From Verrucomicrobiaceae bacterium (lineage in GTDB: Bacteria; Verrucomicrobiota; Verrucomicrobiia; Verrucomicrobiales; Akkermansiaceae), in NCBI GenBank assembly GCA_027486655.1, contig JAIXOR010000080.1, forward strand, positions 1 to 64,000: 64,000 bases of DNA. Reading direction: 5' to 3'. The notes under the pieces are model-generated. The model saw only the letters and a program-made list of their open reading frames with translations, had not been told where the DNA came from and made no database searches. Position 1 is the first letter of the stretch; each line of letters begins with the position of its first letter. A program made the translations under genes and the position numbers. Below, one piece after another: positions 44,367-55,200 of this stretch.

Positions 44367-45578
44367 TCAGTGGCGCGTCTGATCCAGAATCGCCGCAGCC
44401 ACGCGCTCCGCCACAGGCTTTTTGTCCGGCGGGTGAACGTCGGGAGAATCCCACCCCAGATCCATCGTCACCACCAGCGACACGCCTTGACGTTTTTTCG
44501 CAGCGCGGGCCTGCACCTCTCGAAACCGCGGCCATCCTTTGCGAAGCGGATCGTTTCCGCCGATCCTTGGCAGCTGGACCATCACGAACCTGAGATCGGG
44601 CAGCCCTGCGGACTTTCTCCATCCATCCACCAGATCGGTGATCAGGCGCTCGTTCCATGGATCGTCCTCCACCTCCGCGTTGGTCTCGCCCTGATACCAG
44701 ATCACCGAATCAAAGGGGAAATCCCGCCACCAGCGCACCCCGGATTCATGGAGAAACGCCGGACGAAACGGATGGTCCAACCCGGGATGCGATCCCAAGT
44801 TGCGCCTGGCCCGACCACGCGCCCACGATCCGATTTTCTCCGAGGAGAGCCACCCCGGACCCGCCCACTCGGCATAGTCCCGACCCGCCTCCAGCGTGTC
44901 AACCGGCAGCCAGGCTTCCGCACCGCTGCCACCCACCGCATTTTCCACCAATCCGACAGGCACGCCCGTCGCCCGATGCACCGCAAGCCCCGCCCACCAG
45001 GCAACCGCGGAAATGGCACCCGCGCTTTCCGGAGAAGATCGCTCCCAGCGCCCCTGAAAATGATCGCGTGCATTGAGACGCGCCAGAGTCGCCTCGTCAT
45101 AAACCCGATCCGCCGTGGGAACACCGGTGAGATTCATCAAGCGGATGCCGGACCACTTCGCCGCAGCGGCCGCCTCGGCACGTCCACCCGTGGCGCGGGC
45201 CAGCGGGAAGTCCATGTTGGATTGACCGGAGCAAAGAAACACCCGGCCGACCAGAACGTCATCGAGCGCCAGTCGCCCGCCGCCGGACGAGCGCAAGGTC
45301 AGGCTTCGTCCTTCCGCACAGGCTTCAAGAGGAGGCAGCAGCACCCGCCACTCACCATCGCCATTTGCCTTCGCCACCTTTTCCCCACCGGCGAAAGCGA
45401 CGCGCACCTCCTCCCCTGCCCCCGCCTTTCCCCAGACGGGCACCGGACGCCCCATCGGCAGCACCATCCCCGATCCAAACGGCCTCGCCACCTCCAAGAC
45501 CGCGGCGCCCGCCATCGCGGCAGCACCCGCCAATGTGCCCAGCATCCAGCAGGCGACCCGCTCCATCGTTCGTTTCAT
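44367..45578 (-). CDS. Secreted sialate O-acetylesterase
   Basis: 403 residues from MKRTMERVACWMLGTLAGAAA, a signal peptide; the frame is open 26 codons further up. It is an SGNH-type esterase of the SASA family, with catalytic Ser120 in FLCSGQSNMDFPL, 'VGLVENAVGGSGAEAWLP', 'SVIWYQGETNAE' with the Gly/Glu block, and a final 'DVHPPDKKPVAERVA' with the catalytic Asp-His pair. It takes O-acetyl groups off sialic acid so that sialidases and the epimerase can work. It lies upstream of the sialidase on the same strand and has two palindromes (45628-45675) before its start. A gene order of esterase then sialidase makes functional sense. Confidence 0.93.
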   Translation of the reverse strand: MKRTMERVACWMLGTLAGAAAMAGAAVLEVARPFGSGMVLPMGRPVPVWGKAGAGEEVRVAFAGGEKVAKANGDGEWRVLLPPLEACAEGRSLTLRSSGGGRLALDDVLVGRVFLCSGQSNMDFPLARATGGRAEAAAAAKWSGIRLMNLTGVPTADRVYDEATLARLNARDHFQGRWERSSPESAGAISAVAWWAGLAVHRATGVPVGLVENAVGGSGAEAWLPVDTLEAGRDYAEWAGPGWLSSEKIGSWARGRARRNLGSHPGLDHPFRPAFLHESGVRWWRDFPFDSVIWYQGETNAEVEDDPWNERLITDLVDGWRKSAGLPDLRFVMVQLPRIGGNDPLRKGWPRFREVQARAAKKRQGVSLVVTMDLGWDSPDVHPPDKKPVAERVAAAILDQTRH

Positions 45579-45627
45579 CAACCCCACCCTCCACAGGAAA
45601 CCAGCTCCTGTCACCCCTCGGTCCAGT

Positions 45628-45644
45628 GGTGGGATCAACCGACC
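45628..45644. promoter_or_regulatory. 17-bp palindrome, site 2 (tandem pair)
   Basis: GGTGGGATCAACCGACC, arms GGTGGG and CCGACC. It is in the 187-base gap between the divergent esterase and autotransporter genes. Its centre is 31 bases from the centre of the next site, about three DNA turns. Confidence 0.5.
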
Positions 45645-45658
45645 GCCTTCACCCAACT

Positions 45659-45675
45659 GGTTGGCTCAACCAACC
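45659..45675. promoter_or_regulatory. 17-bp palindrome, site 3 (tandem pair, best copy)
   Basis: GGTTGGCTCAACCAACC, arms GGTTGG and CCAACC, perfect. It is 91 bases before the autotransporter start (45766) and 81 bases before the esterase start (45578). Confidence 0.6.
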
Positions 45676-45765
45676 TGAAGCTACCTTTGGCTCCCCGGGA
45701 TCCGTTTGCCCTATGTAGCAGCGTCCGGTTTTCCACCATCGGAAGTTTTTCTCCCATATCCTCAC

Positions 45766-48700
45766 ATGAAGCCTGTTCGCCATCGATTCGCCACCCGCTC
45801 GCTCGCCACGGTGATCGCCCTGTCCTCCTCGGCACTCGGCGTCGAACGTTTCAAGCAAAACAACACCACCGCACTCAATCTCGCCGGCAGCTGGGACACC
45901 CTGCCGACCTCCGCGGACGTCGTGGTCTGGAACAGCACCGTCACCGGAGCCAACGCCACCGCCCTCGGTGCGGACCTGAGCTTCGATGGCATCAAGATCG
46001 TCAATCCGGGTGGGCTTGTCACCATCGGCACCGCGGCCACCAACACACTCACGCTCGGTGCCTCCGGCATCAACATGTCCGGTGCCACCCAGAACCTGCT
46101 CATCAACAGCAACCTAAGCGTCGCCTCCAACCAAAGCTGGCAGGTCGCCGCCGGACGGACGCTCCAACTCCAGACGATCAACACCAACACCCGCCTCAGC
46201 GGCAGTGGAAACATCAGCCTCGTCAACTCCACCGGATCGGGCACCGCCACGTTCGACTTCCGCCCCGGATCCAGCGGCAGCACCGCCTTCACCGACCAGT
46301 TCGGCTTCTTCAACTACACCGGCAACTGGACCATCAACTCCGGAGTGACCGTCAAGACCCTCCGCAACGGACGCAATGCCTGGGGCAGCGGCACCATCAC
46401 CCTCAATGGCGGCACCATCGGCCAACAGCAGAATTTCAGCGGCACCTGGACCAACGACATCACGCTCCAGAGCTCGTCGAGTTCCACCATCGATGACTTC
46501 AACACCAGCGGTGTCCGCACGCTGAAACTCCAGGGCGTCCTCTCCGGCTCCGGAAACCTCACCATCGCGGAAACCAACGCCGGAGTCAGCTACGCCGCCA
46601 ACGGAGGCGTCGTACTCACCAACACCAACACCCTGAGTGGTCAAGTCACCATCGCCGCCAACGGCGTGCTGCGCGTCGGCGGTGTGGCCGGAAACGATGC
46701 CTCGCTCAACGCCGGAAACTCCGGAACCCTCGGCACCGCCACCGTCGTCAACAACGGCACCCTCACCCTTTCCCGCAGCGACGCCTGGACCTTCGGCAAC
46801 ACCATCTCCAGCGGCAGCGGAGCCGTGACCATCGGCGGCGTCACCGGCACCCTCGTCGGCAATGGAGGCACCCAGGTGGTCACCGTCTCCGGCACCCACG
46901 GCTACACCGGAGCCACCACGGTCGGTCAGGGACGACTCGACCTCACCGGCTCGCTCACCTCAAACGTCACCGTCCAGGCCGCCGGGAAAATCTCAGGAAC
47001 CGGCAGCACCACCGGATCACTCACCACCGTCGCCGGTGCAGGCATCGTGCTCGCCGGTGGCGGCACCACCGGAGGACTCTCGGCCAACGGAGTCAACATC
47101 GGCGGAGCCACCACCGTCTCCTTCCTGTCCAACCCGGTCGCCGCCACCACCTACACCGTCTTCACCTACGGTGCCGGCGGCCTCACCGGAGCCGCAAACC
47201 TTTCCGCCGCCTGGCGCGGGAGCTTTGTGGACGACTCTCCCAACCAGAAATACACCTTCGTCACCGGCGCCACCGCAAGCCGCACCTGGAACACCACCTC
47301 AGGCACCTGGGACAACACCGGAGCCAACAACAACTGGGCCGAAGGCGACCTCAAGTTCTACGACGGAGACAGCGCTGTCTTCGGGGACATTGCCTCGGAT
47401 TCCACGATCACCCTCAGCGGAACCATCGCCCCCACCGCGGTCACCGTTCAGAACAGCGCAAACACCTACACCTTCCAAACCGGCTCCATTTCCGGCACCG
47501 CAAGTCTCACGAAAACCGGCGCCGGCACCCTGCTGCTCAACTCCGCCCACACCTTGAGCGGTGCAACCACCGTGAGCGGCGGCATTGTCCGCATCGGGAA
47601 CTCGCTCGCACTCCAGAATTCATCGGTTTCCAACCAGACCCACGGCGGCCTCGGTTTCGCCACCGGAGTGACCGCCGCCACACTCGGCTCCCTCGCCGGA
47701 TCCGGTGACATCCCGCTCACCAACGCCTCGTCCGCCGCCGTCACCCTCACCGTCGGGGGCAATAACTCGAGCACCAGCTACTCCGGCCAGCTCTCCGGCG
47801 CGGGGGCCCTCGTCAAAAGTGGAACCGGCACCCTCACCCTCGGCGCTTCCAATACCTACACCGGATCGACCACCGTCAACGACGGCACCATCGTCGCCTC
47901 CTCGAATACCTCTCTCGGCAGCGGCATTTCCAACAGCCCAAGCCAGACCTCCGCCGTCGTCAACTTCGGCTCGAACACTCTAACAATAGGAAACACGACC
48001 GCAGGCAACACCGGCTCATTCTTCTATGGCAGACTCGATGGCACCGGCAGCCTGCTCCTTCGCGGCGGCTCTCAGACCGTCCAGAACACCGATGGCACCG
48101 CAGGCTCCAGCGGAAACTTCCAACTCCTCCTCACCAACGCCAGCACGTCGCCCACCGGCTCCTTCGCCCTGGACACCGGCACCTCCGGCACCGACCGCAA
48201 GGACTTCGGCTACATCAACGACACCAACAGCGTGCTCACCCTCAAATCCCTCACCGGACACGGGGCCATCCGCACCGACGCCGGCGGCATTCCGGCTTCC
48301 AGCGTCACCCGCTTCATCACCGTGAACCAGTCCTCCGGCGACACCGTGTTCAATGGAGCCCTCCTCTCCCACCGCAGCGGAGCAAACGCCGTGCGCGCCA
48401 TCACCTTCGAGAAAACCGGTTCCAGTGCCCTCGAACTTGCCGGATTCATCGGCAAGGAAACCACCGCATCCGCCGCAGGCGCCGCCCCGGTCAACCTCAT
48501 CGCCAACGGCGGCACGCTCAACATCACCAACCCCTTCAACACCACCACGACCAACACGGACGCCATCAACATCGGCACCGTCACCGTCAGCTCCGGCACC
48601 CTCGCCTTTTCCAGCCAGGCCCTCGTCAACAACGCCGGAACCGCCGGCGCGTCTTCCATCCTCATGAACGGCGGCACCCTCCGCTGGAACAGCGGAACCT

Positions 48701-49443
48701 CGCAGGACCTCACCGCAGGCACCACCAGCCGACTCACCCTCGCCGCCGGAAAAACCGCGGTGTTCGACACCAACGGCAACACCGTCAACTTCAGCAACGC
48801 CCTCGCCGGCGGCGCGGTCAACGCCTCGCTCGTCAAGACCGGCAGCGGCTCGCTCACCCTTTCCGGGGCAAACAACTACACCGGCTCCACCACCGTCTCC
48901 GCAGGCACGCTCGTGATCAACGGCAGTGTCTCCACCGGCGTCGTCACCGTCCAAAGCGGTGCCACCCTCATGGGCAGCGGCACCATCGGCGGAGCCACCA
49001 CCATCGAGGCCGGCGCCACTTTCTCGCCCGGAAACAGCCCGGGGCTCATGACCATCGCCGATGCACTCACCCTGGAGGGCACCACCGTGATGGAACTCGG
49101 CGGCCTCACCTCCGGCACCGAATACGACTCGGTGTCCGTCACCGGCCTGCTTACCTACGGCGGAGCACTCAACATCATCTCTTACAACGCCTACAACCTC
49201 GCCCAGGTCGCCACCTACAACCTCTTCTCGCTCGCCGGAGGATCGACCGGAACCTTCGACTCCGTCAGTGTGGGCGGTCTCTCCCTCGTCGAAAACGCCG
49301 GACTCTGGTCCGCGGAGAACGGTGGCCTCACCTACACTTTCAGCCAGGCCAGCGGCCAACTCACCGTGATCCCGGAACCTGCCGCGGCCCTGCTCGGCGG
49401 CATGGGAATGCTCATCCTCCTGCGCCGCCGCCGTGCTGCATGA
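45766..49443 (+). CDS. Autotransporter beta-strand-repeat PEP-CTERM protein of the sialic acid locus
   Basis: 1225 residues from the Met of MKPVRHRFATRSLATVIALS, a signal peptide ending near ALG; the frame is open 20 codons further up. It has beta-strand-repeat blocks throughout ('TGTLTLGASNTYTGSTTVNDG'). A module at bases about 48176-48470 ('DTGTSGTDRKDFGYINDTNS', 'FNGALLSHRSGANAVRAITF') is found again in the protein at 58119. The tail is PEP-CTERM (IPEPAAALLGGMGMLILL then arginines). The stop overlaps the start of the PIG-L deacetylase as ATGA, so expression of the two is tied. Two palindromes in front place it under the same control as the sialidase genes. Confidence 0.9.
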   Translation: MKPVRHRFATRSLATVIALSSSALGVERFKQNNTTALNLAGSWDTLPTSADVVVWNSTVTGANATALGADLSFDGIKIVNPGGLVTIGTAATNTLTLGASGINMSGATQNLLINSNLSVASNQSWQVAAGRTLQLQTINTNTRLSGSGNISLVNSTGSGTATFDFRPGSSGSTAFTDQFGFFNYTGNWTINSGVTVKTLRNGRNAWGSGTITLNGGTIGQQQNFSGTWTNDITLQSSSSSTIDDFNTSGVRTLKLQGVLSGSGNLTIAETNAGVSYAANGGVVLTNTNTLSGQVTIAANGVLRVGGVAGNDASLNAGNSGTLGTATVVNNGTLTLSRSDAWTFGNTISSGSGAVTIGGVTGTLVGNGGTQVVTVSGTHGYTGATTVGQGRLDLTGSLTSNVTVQAAGKISGTGSTTGSLTTVAGAGIVLAGGGTTGGLSANGVNIGGATTVSFLSNPVAATTYTVFTYGAGGLTGAANLSAAWRGSFVDDSPNQKYTFVTGATASRTWNTTSGTWDNTGANNNWAEGDLKFYDGDSAVFGDIASDSTITLSGTIAPTAVTVQNSANTYTFQTGSISGTASLTKTGAGTLLLNSAHTLSGATTVSGGIVRIGNSLALQNSSVSNQTHGGLGFATGVTAATLGSLAGSGDIPLTNASSAAVTLTVGGNNSSTSYSGQLSGAGALVKSGTGTLTLGASNTYTGSTTVNDGTIVASSNTSLGSGISNSPSQTSAVVNFGSNTLTIGNTTAGNTGSFFYGRLDGTGSLLLRGGSQTVQNTDGTAGSSGNFQLLLTNASTSPTGSFALDTGTSGTDRKDFGYINDTNSVLTLKSLTGHGAIRTDAGGIPASSVTRFITVNQSSGDTVFNGALLSHRSGANAVRAITFEKTGSSALELAGFIGKETTASAAGAAPVNLIANGGTLNITNPFNTTTTNTDAINIGTVTVSSGTLAFSSQALVNNAGTAGASSILMNGGTLRWNSGTSQDLTAGTTSRLTLAAGKTAVFDTNGNTVNFSNALAGGAVNASLVKTGSGSLTLSGANNYTGSTTVSAGTLVINGSVSTGVVTVQSGATLMGSGTIGGATTIEAGATFSPGNSPGLMTIADALTLEGTTVMELGGLTSGTEYDSVSVTGLLTYGGALNIISYNAYNLAQVATYNLFSLAGGSTGTFDSVSVGGLSLVENAGLWSAENGGLTYTFSQASGQLTVIPEPAAALLGGMGMLILLRRRRAA

Positions 49444-50162
49444 ACGGTCACGCCAGCCCCTCCATTCTCGGCCGGCACCCCGGCCCGTGGGATGACATCC
49501 GCCACTGGCTTGTCCTCGCCCCGCATCCGGACGACTTCGATGTGGTCGCCATCACCCTCAAACGTTTCTTCCTCCGTGGTGCCCGCATCTCACTGGAGGT
49601 TCTCTCCGGAGGCGCGAGTGGCGTCGAGGATGCCTTCGTCACCACCTGGGAAAAGAAAACCGCGGCCCGCGAGCAGGAACAACGCGACAGCTGCGACCTC
49701 TTTGGTCTGCCGCCCCGTGAACTTCGCTTCCACCGCCTCCAGGAGGACGAAAGAGGCCACATGGCCGATATCGCCGAGCATCGCTCGCACATCGCCGGGT
49801 TGCTGGAGGAACACCGTCCGCAAGGCGTGATCCTGCCTCATGGAAACGACAGCAACCCCGACCACCGCAGGACCTTCCGATGGTTTGAAGCCCACGCCCG
49901 AACCCTCGCCAAGCCGCCTCTTGCCCTGCTCGTGCGGGACCCGAAAACCCTAGGCATGCGCGTCGATCTCATCACGCCCTACGATTCGGACGAAGCCGCC
50001 TGGAAGGCGGAACTCCTCCGCTGCCACCGCTCCCAACACGAACGCAATCTCCGCTCCCGCGGCATCGGCTTCGACGAACGCATCCTCATGCCAGACCGCC
50101 ACGCCGCCCAACCCCACGGGTTTCACGCCGCGGAATGCTTCGAATGCTGGACCGCCCCATGA
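49440..50162 (+). CDS. PIG-L/LmbE family deacetylase
   Basis: 240 residues, no signal peptide. The zinc-binding motif HPDD is at 29-32 and the second motif NPDHR at 139-143, as in N-acetylglucosamine deacetylases of the PIG-L family. The substrate is not visible from sequence. In this locus an N-acetyl amino sugar from host glycans is likely. The start overlaps the autotransporter stop as ATGA, an unusual coupling of a cytosolic enzyme with a giant surface protein. The fucosidase gene follows after 52 bases. Confidence 0.9.
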   Translation: MNGHASPSILGRHPGPWDDIRHWLVLAPHPDDFDVVAITLKRFFLRGARISLEVLSGGASGVEDAFVTTWEKKTAAREQEQRDSCDLFGLPPRELRFHRLQEDERGHMADIAEHRSHIAGLLEEHRPQGVILPHGNDSNPDHRRTFRWFEAHARTLAKPPLALLVRDPKTLGMRVDLITPYDSDEAAWKAELLRCHRSQHERNLRSRGIGFDERILMPDRHAAQPHGFHAAECFECWTAP

Positions 50163-50214
50163 GCAGATCCGCCCTCACACCGGCCCACCGCTTTGTCCCC
50201 CAGCAATTCCTGAT

Positions 50215-52026
50215 ATGAAACTTCGATCCACCTCACTCGCCCTCCTCTCGCCACTCCTTATTGGCCTCGGCACCCCCGTCCATGGAGCCGAATCTTATCC
50301 CAAGCCAGCCCCCTATCAGGACACAGCGGAAAAAAAGGCAGAACGCATGCAGTGGTTCAATGAGGCCCGCTTCGGGATGTTCATCCACTGGGGCTTGTAT
50401 TCGCAACTGGCAGGAGAATGGCAGGACAAACACGTCACCGGTGGAGCGGAATGGATCCAGAAATACCTCGAAATCCCGAGTTCGCAATACAGCCCGCTGG
50501 CGAAGACCTTCACCGCCCGCAAGTTCGATGCGGATGCCTGGGTGAAAGCCATCGCCAATGCCGGCATCAAATACATCTGCATCACCACCAAACACCACGA
50601 TGGTTTCTGCATGTGGCCGACCAAGCTCAACGACGATTGGAACATCTCGGTCACCCCCTTCAAGCGCGATCCCCTCAAGGAACTCGCCGAGGCATGCAAG
50701 CGCCACAACGTGACCTTCTGCATCTATCACTCCATCCTCGACTGGCACCACGCCGACTGGCCGGGACGCCCCGGTTTCAACGACTACGCCAAAGGCGCTC
50801 CAGACAAGGAGAAGTTCCGCAATTACCTCTATGGCCAGCTCGACGAACTCTTCACCCAATACGGCAAGATCGGCATGATCTGGCTGGACGGATCATGGGA
50901 CCGCCAGCACTGGACCTCGGATGACGGCAAGCAGCTCGAGGATTTCATCCGCAGCAGGCAGGCCTCGGTGGTGATCAACAACCGCTCCGGCTACCTCCCA
51001 CCCCAGCCCAAGCTCGATATCAAGATCGAAAACACCTACAGTTATGTCTTTGCAGGAGATTACATTTCCCCGGAAGGCGAAGTGCCATCCACCGGACTTC
51101 CCGGGATCGCCTGGGAGACCTGCCAAACCATGCAGCTTCCCAACAACTGGGGCTACAACCGCATCGTCGGGTTCCGCCTGTTTTCCGACCTCCTCCATCA
51201 ATTGGTGGATGTCACCAGCAAGGGCGGAAACATGCTCCTCAACATCGGCCCCACCGGCGAGGGCGCGATCACGCCTCAGGCGCTCGGCTGCCTTGAGAAG
51301 TTCGGCACTTGGATGAAGGTCAACGGCGAGGCCATCCATGGCACCACCGCCTCACCTTTTGCGTTTCTTCCCTTCGATGGCCGCTGCACCCGCAAAGGCA
51401 ATCTGATCTATCTGCATGTCTTCAAATGGCCGGATAGCGGCAGGATCCTGGTCCCCGCGGAGAATCGGGTGAAGCGCGCATGGTTGTTGGAAGAACCCGA
51501 ATCCGTGCTCACCAGCACAGCCACTTCCCGCGGAATCGAGATCCGCATCCCAAAAGACGCACCGGATCCTTTGGTCTCCGTGATCGCCGTGGAAATCGAA
51601 GGCGAAACCAAGCCGCTCAAGGCTCCGGAGAACGTCAGCAAGGGCATCCGCCCCGAAGTCTCCAGCTTCTGGCCCGGACGCGAGGCCCTGCTCGACGCAA
51701 AGCACATCACCGATGGCGACCCCAACTCCATGTGGGCTGCCGAAGAGCAGGCCCGCTCCGGCACGGTCACAATCGATCTCGGTGCCGAAAAGGAGATTGC
51801 CGAGGTCCTTCTCAACGATGCGCCCTACTCCCGCACCCGGGAATTCGACCTCGAAGCCAAAACCGCCGCCGGTTGGAAAAAAATCGCCGACGGAACCCAG
51901 ATCGGCGCAGGTCTCCGCGTGCCTGGCAACAGCATCCGCGCCTCCGCCGTCCGTCTCAATCTCCGCAAGACATCGGACACACCGACCCTCTCGGAGTTCC
52001 AGATTTTCGCGGGAGCTGAGAACTGA
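50215..52026 (+). CDS. Secreted alpha-L-fucosidase (GH29)
   Basis: 603 residues with a signal peptide (MKLRSTSLALLSPLLIGLGT ending near HGA). The GH29 barrel covers about 35-360: 'NEARFGMFIHWGLYS' (49-63), His127-His128 in TTKHHDGF, and nucleophile Asp225 in MIWLDGSW. A beta domain (about 365-465) and a discoidin/F5-8-like carbohydrate-binding domain (about 475-600; 'SSFWPGREALLDAKHITDGD', 'TVTIDLGAEKEIAEVLLND') follow. It would release terminal fucose from glycans. No palindrome was seen directly before it, so it is probably transcribed with the two genes upstream. Confidence 0.95.
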   Translation: MKLRSTSLALLSPLLIGLGTPVHGAESYPKPAPYQDTAEKKAERMQWFNEARFGMFIHWGLYSQLAGEWQDKHVTGGAEWIQKYLEIPSSQYSPLAKTFTARKFDADAWVKAIANAGIKYICITTKHHDGFCMWPTKLNDDWNISVTPFKRDPLKELAEACKRHNVTFCIYHSILDWHHADWPGRPGFNDYAKGAPDKEKFRNYLYGQLDELFTQYGKIGMIWLDGSWDRQHWTSDDGKQLEDFIRSRQASVVINNRSGYLPPQPKLDIKIENTYSYVFAGDYISPEGEVPSTGLPGIAWETCQTMQLPNNWGYNRIVGFRLFSDLLHQLVDVTSKGGNMLLNIGPTGEGAITPQALGCLEKFGTWMKVNGEAIHGTTASPFAFLPFDGRCTRKGNLIYLHVFKWPDSGRILVPAENRVKRAWLLEEPESVLTSTATSRGIEIRIPKDAPDPLVSVIAVEIEGETKPLKAPENVSKGIRPEVSSFWPGREALLDAKHITDGDPNSMWAAEEQARSGTVTIDLGAEKEIAEVLLNDAPYSRTREFDLEAKTAAGWKKIADGTQIGAGLRVPGNSIRASAVRLNLRKTSDTPTLSEFQIFAGAEN

Positions 52027-52042
52027 AGCATCGAACTGAAAA

Positions 52043-52064
52043 GATCCCGTCGCACACCGGGATC
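52043..52064 (+). terminator. Hairpin after the fucosidase gene
   Basis: GATCCCG and CGGGATC pair around an eight-base loop, starting 17 bases after the fucosidase stop. There is no T-run. The position fits the end of the 45766-52026 unit. Confidence 0.4.
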
Positions 52065-52199
52065 CGCTGCATGGGACTCGTTGCAGCTCGGGCATCGGTC
52101 CGGGAGGTTGAGTCCATCTCCCTGGGCAACGATGTGAACCGCTTCATCCAAGCCAGCCAGGCACGGATCAAACGCATCCGCAGCGCCCCCGGCGATCTG

Positions 52200-52216
52200 G
52201 TTGGTGATTCCTACCA
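52200..52216. promoter_or_regulatory. 17-bp palindrome, site 4 (before the esterase-sialidase giant)
   Basis: GGTTGGTGATTCCTACC, arms GGTTGG and CCTACC. It is 54 bases before the start of the 1918-residue gene. Confidence 0.55.
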
Positions 52217-52270
52217 CTTTCTTCCCTTTGAACCCGGTGGACGTTGCAATGAAATTTTCCAGACGTCACC

Positions 52271-55200
52271 ATGCCACGCTCTTTTCATTACGCATCTCTC
52301 GCATTGCTGGTGGCAGGGATGTCGTCACTTGTGCATGCCGCCCACTACAAGGTCTTTGTTCTGACCGGACAGTCGAACTCGCTCGGCACCACCAACGGAA
52401 CGGAAACCGACACCTCACCCGGTGCCGACGCTGCCGACTCGCGCGTGCGCTTCTTCTGGCACAATGTGGCGGATGCCACCACATCGATCGGAAACTCCAA
52501 CGGCACATTCACCACCCTCCAGGCCCAACAGGGTGCTTACTACGCCGGAAGCGCCACCCACTGGGGACCGGAGATCGGCTTCGCCCGCACCCTCGTCCGC
52601 GCCGGAGTGGAAAACCTAGCCATCATCAAGGCCTCACGCGGCGGCGGGGGCAACACCCACTGGTCCAAAACCGCAGGCGGGCACATGTACGCCCACATCG
52701 TCAGCACGGTGCAAGCCGCCGCCAGCGCATTCAACGCCACTGGAGACACCTTTGAAATCGCCGGCCTGCTCTACCTCCAGGGCGAAAGCGACTCAACCGC
52801 GGAAGCCTCCCTCGCCGGATCCCGCCTCGCAGAACTCGTCGACAACCTGCGCACCGATCTCCCAAACGCCTCCGCCATGCGCTGCGTGATCGGCGGCATC
52901 GCCGCCGCCGGAACCACCCGCGACACCGTGCGGACCAACCAGTCCGCGGCTGCGGCCTCCTCCACCATCATCGATGACTTCAGCAACCTCGACCTCCAGT
53001 CTCAGGTCACCGACGGCCTGCATTTCAATCGCTCCGCAAAACTGCGCATCGGCTCGCGTTTCGCCCTGTCCTTTCTGAGCAACGGCACTCTCGCACGCCG
53101 CTACGGAAAGCTCACCTTCATCGGCGACTCGATCACCCAAGGAGGCAACGGAGACCGCCCAAGCTACCGTTATCAGGTGTTCAAACGTCTGGCCACCGCA
53201 GGCGTGCCGGTCAATCCCGCCACCGGCTACAAGTTCACAGGATCCGTCACCGGCCCGCAAACCACCCCGGTCCTGACCACCCCGGACGTGAACGGGCAGA
53301 GCTTCGAAAACATCCACGACGGCCACTACGGCTGGCGCGCCTCATGGATCAACGGCCGCATCCGCCTGCCCGCGGACCGCCGGTCCAACAATCGCGGCGA
53401 AGGCACGCTCCTCAACTGGACCGGCCAGGCGTCCCCGCAGACCTACGCCATCAGCAATCCGGACTCCACCGTGCCCTACCCGGACCCAACCGCATCCACC
53501 ACCGGTAACACCGGCACCATCTATCAGCCGGACACCGCGGTGATCATGGCCGGCATCAACGACCTCGCGGACGACAACAACAGCGCACCCCAGCTGATCA
53601 CCGACACGGGCACACTCATCGATCAACTGCGCACCGCCAATCCATCCGTCCGCATCTTCGTCAACCAACTGCTCCACACCAACCAAACCACCGCCATGCG
53701 CAACGCGGTGGATTCGTTCAACTCCCAGCTCCCCGCCCTGGCCCTCGCGAAGAACGCCGCTTCCACCACCTCTCCGGTCTGGATCATCGATGCCAACCTT
53801 GGATTCAACCCGGTCACCATGACCTATGACAACATCCACCCGAACGCCACGGGGGAAACCCAGGTCGGAGACCGCATCGCCGCGGCACTTGGCGTCATCG
53901 AGGAACCCACCGCCGCAGCCGCATCGCCCCCGCCTTCCATCGAGGGGAATTCCTCTTCGTTCAACTCACGCTTCGAGGGCAACGAGATCTGGAACGGCTC
54001 CGCCTTCGTCAACGGCTGGACAGAGGCCGGCGGCACACTCACCAAAAGCCTACCCGCCACCACCGACCTCCGCATCGTCCACCCGTCCACCAACGGCCGC
54101 TGGCTGGAAGGGACCAACGCGGGCTGGAGCCCGATCGCCAGCGGATCCTGGACCTTGGAAACTCGCATCCTCTGCACCGCCAACGCCAACGGCTTCGCCC
54201 TCTGGCTCGGCACCGGAACCAGGCGCATCATCGTGGAGTTTCATGGCAACCGCATCCAGGATCACGCCGACGGCGGACAGACCTTCAACGTTCCTTCCAA
54301 CAACCTGGATGGAATCCCCCACATCCTCCGCATCGTGCACGATGCGCCGAACGCCCGCTATCATGTCTTCCGTGACGGTGTCCGCCTCAGCCCCATCGAT
54401 GGCACACCCTACGACCAAACCGCCACCGACAGCCGCCTGATCCTCGGCGACTATACTTCCGGCACTTTCGGAAACTTGTTCGATGTGACGATCGATCACG
54501 TTCGCTTCACCAACAGCGCCTTGATCCCACCGGGCACCGATGCCGATGCCGACGGCATGCCGGATGCCTGGGAATACCAGTACTTCGGCACGCTCACCGG
54601 TGCCTCTGCTTCCGGAAATCCGGATGACGACGCCTACACCAACCTGCAGGAACATCAGAACGGCACCAACCCGATCGTCGCCGACGCATCCGCGGGAACC
54701 AACCCGCTTCCGGTCTATCTTCTCACCGGATCCGGCAATGCTCACGGCACCCCGTCTGGCACCACCGCGGATGCGGTCCCTCCCGGATCCCACCCGGCCG
54801 AACTGGCGGGCGGCGTCTGGTTTCACGATGGCACCACCTGGAAAACCCTCGCCGCCAGACCGGATGGGTCGTGCGGACCGGAAATCGCCTTTGCCCGCTT
54901 TCTCTGGGACACCGGACACCGCAATTTCGGAATCATCAAATCCACCACCACCAGCGGAGGAAACTCGCTCTGGATCAAAAACACCGGCAGCGCCTATCAG
55001 AACCTGCTCGCCACCGCCACCGCAGCCGCCGCTTCGCCCCCAGCCGGCTTCGACTCGGTCGCCTTCCGCTCGCTCCTCTACCTCCAGGGAGAATCGAATG
55101 ACAGCACCGAAGCGGATGCCGCGGACCTCCGCCTTTCCGGGTTGTTAGACAACCTGCGCACCGACCTGCCGGATGCCGCCGGCCTCAAGGCGGTCGTCGG

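Noticed and set aside
48016..49359. 447-codon minus-strand frame inside the 45766 gene
   Set aside because: Gly/Glu/Asp/Val low complexity, fully antisense to a clear PEP-CTERM protein.
52027..52364. Small ORF 52071-52364 (plus) and 51825-52217 (minus)
   Set aside because: Neither has domain features; the plus one overlaps the signal peptide of the giant enzyme and the minus one overlaps the fucosidase. The gap holds a hairpin and a palindrome instead.
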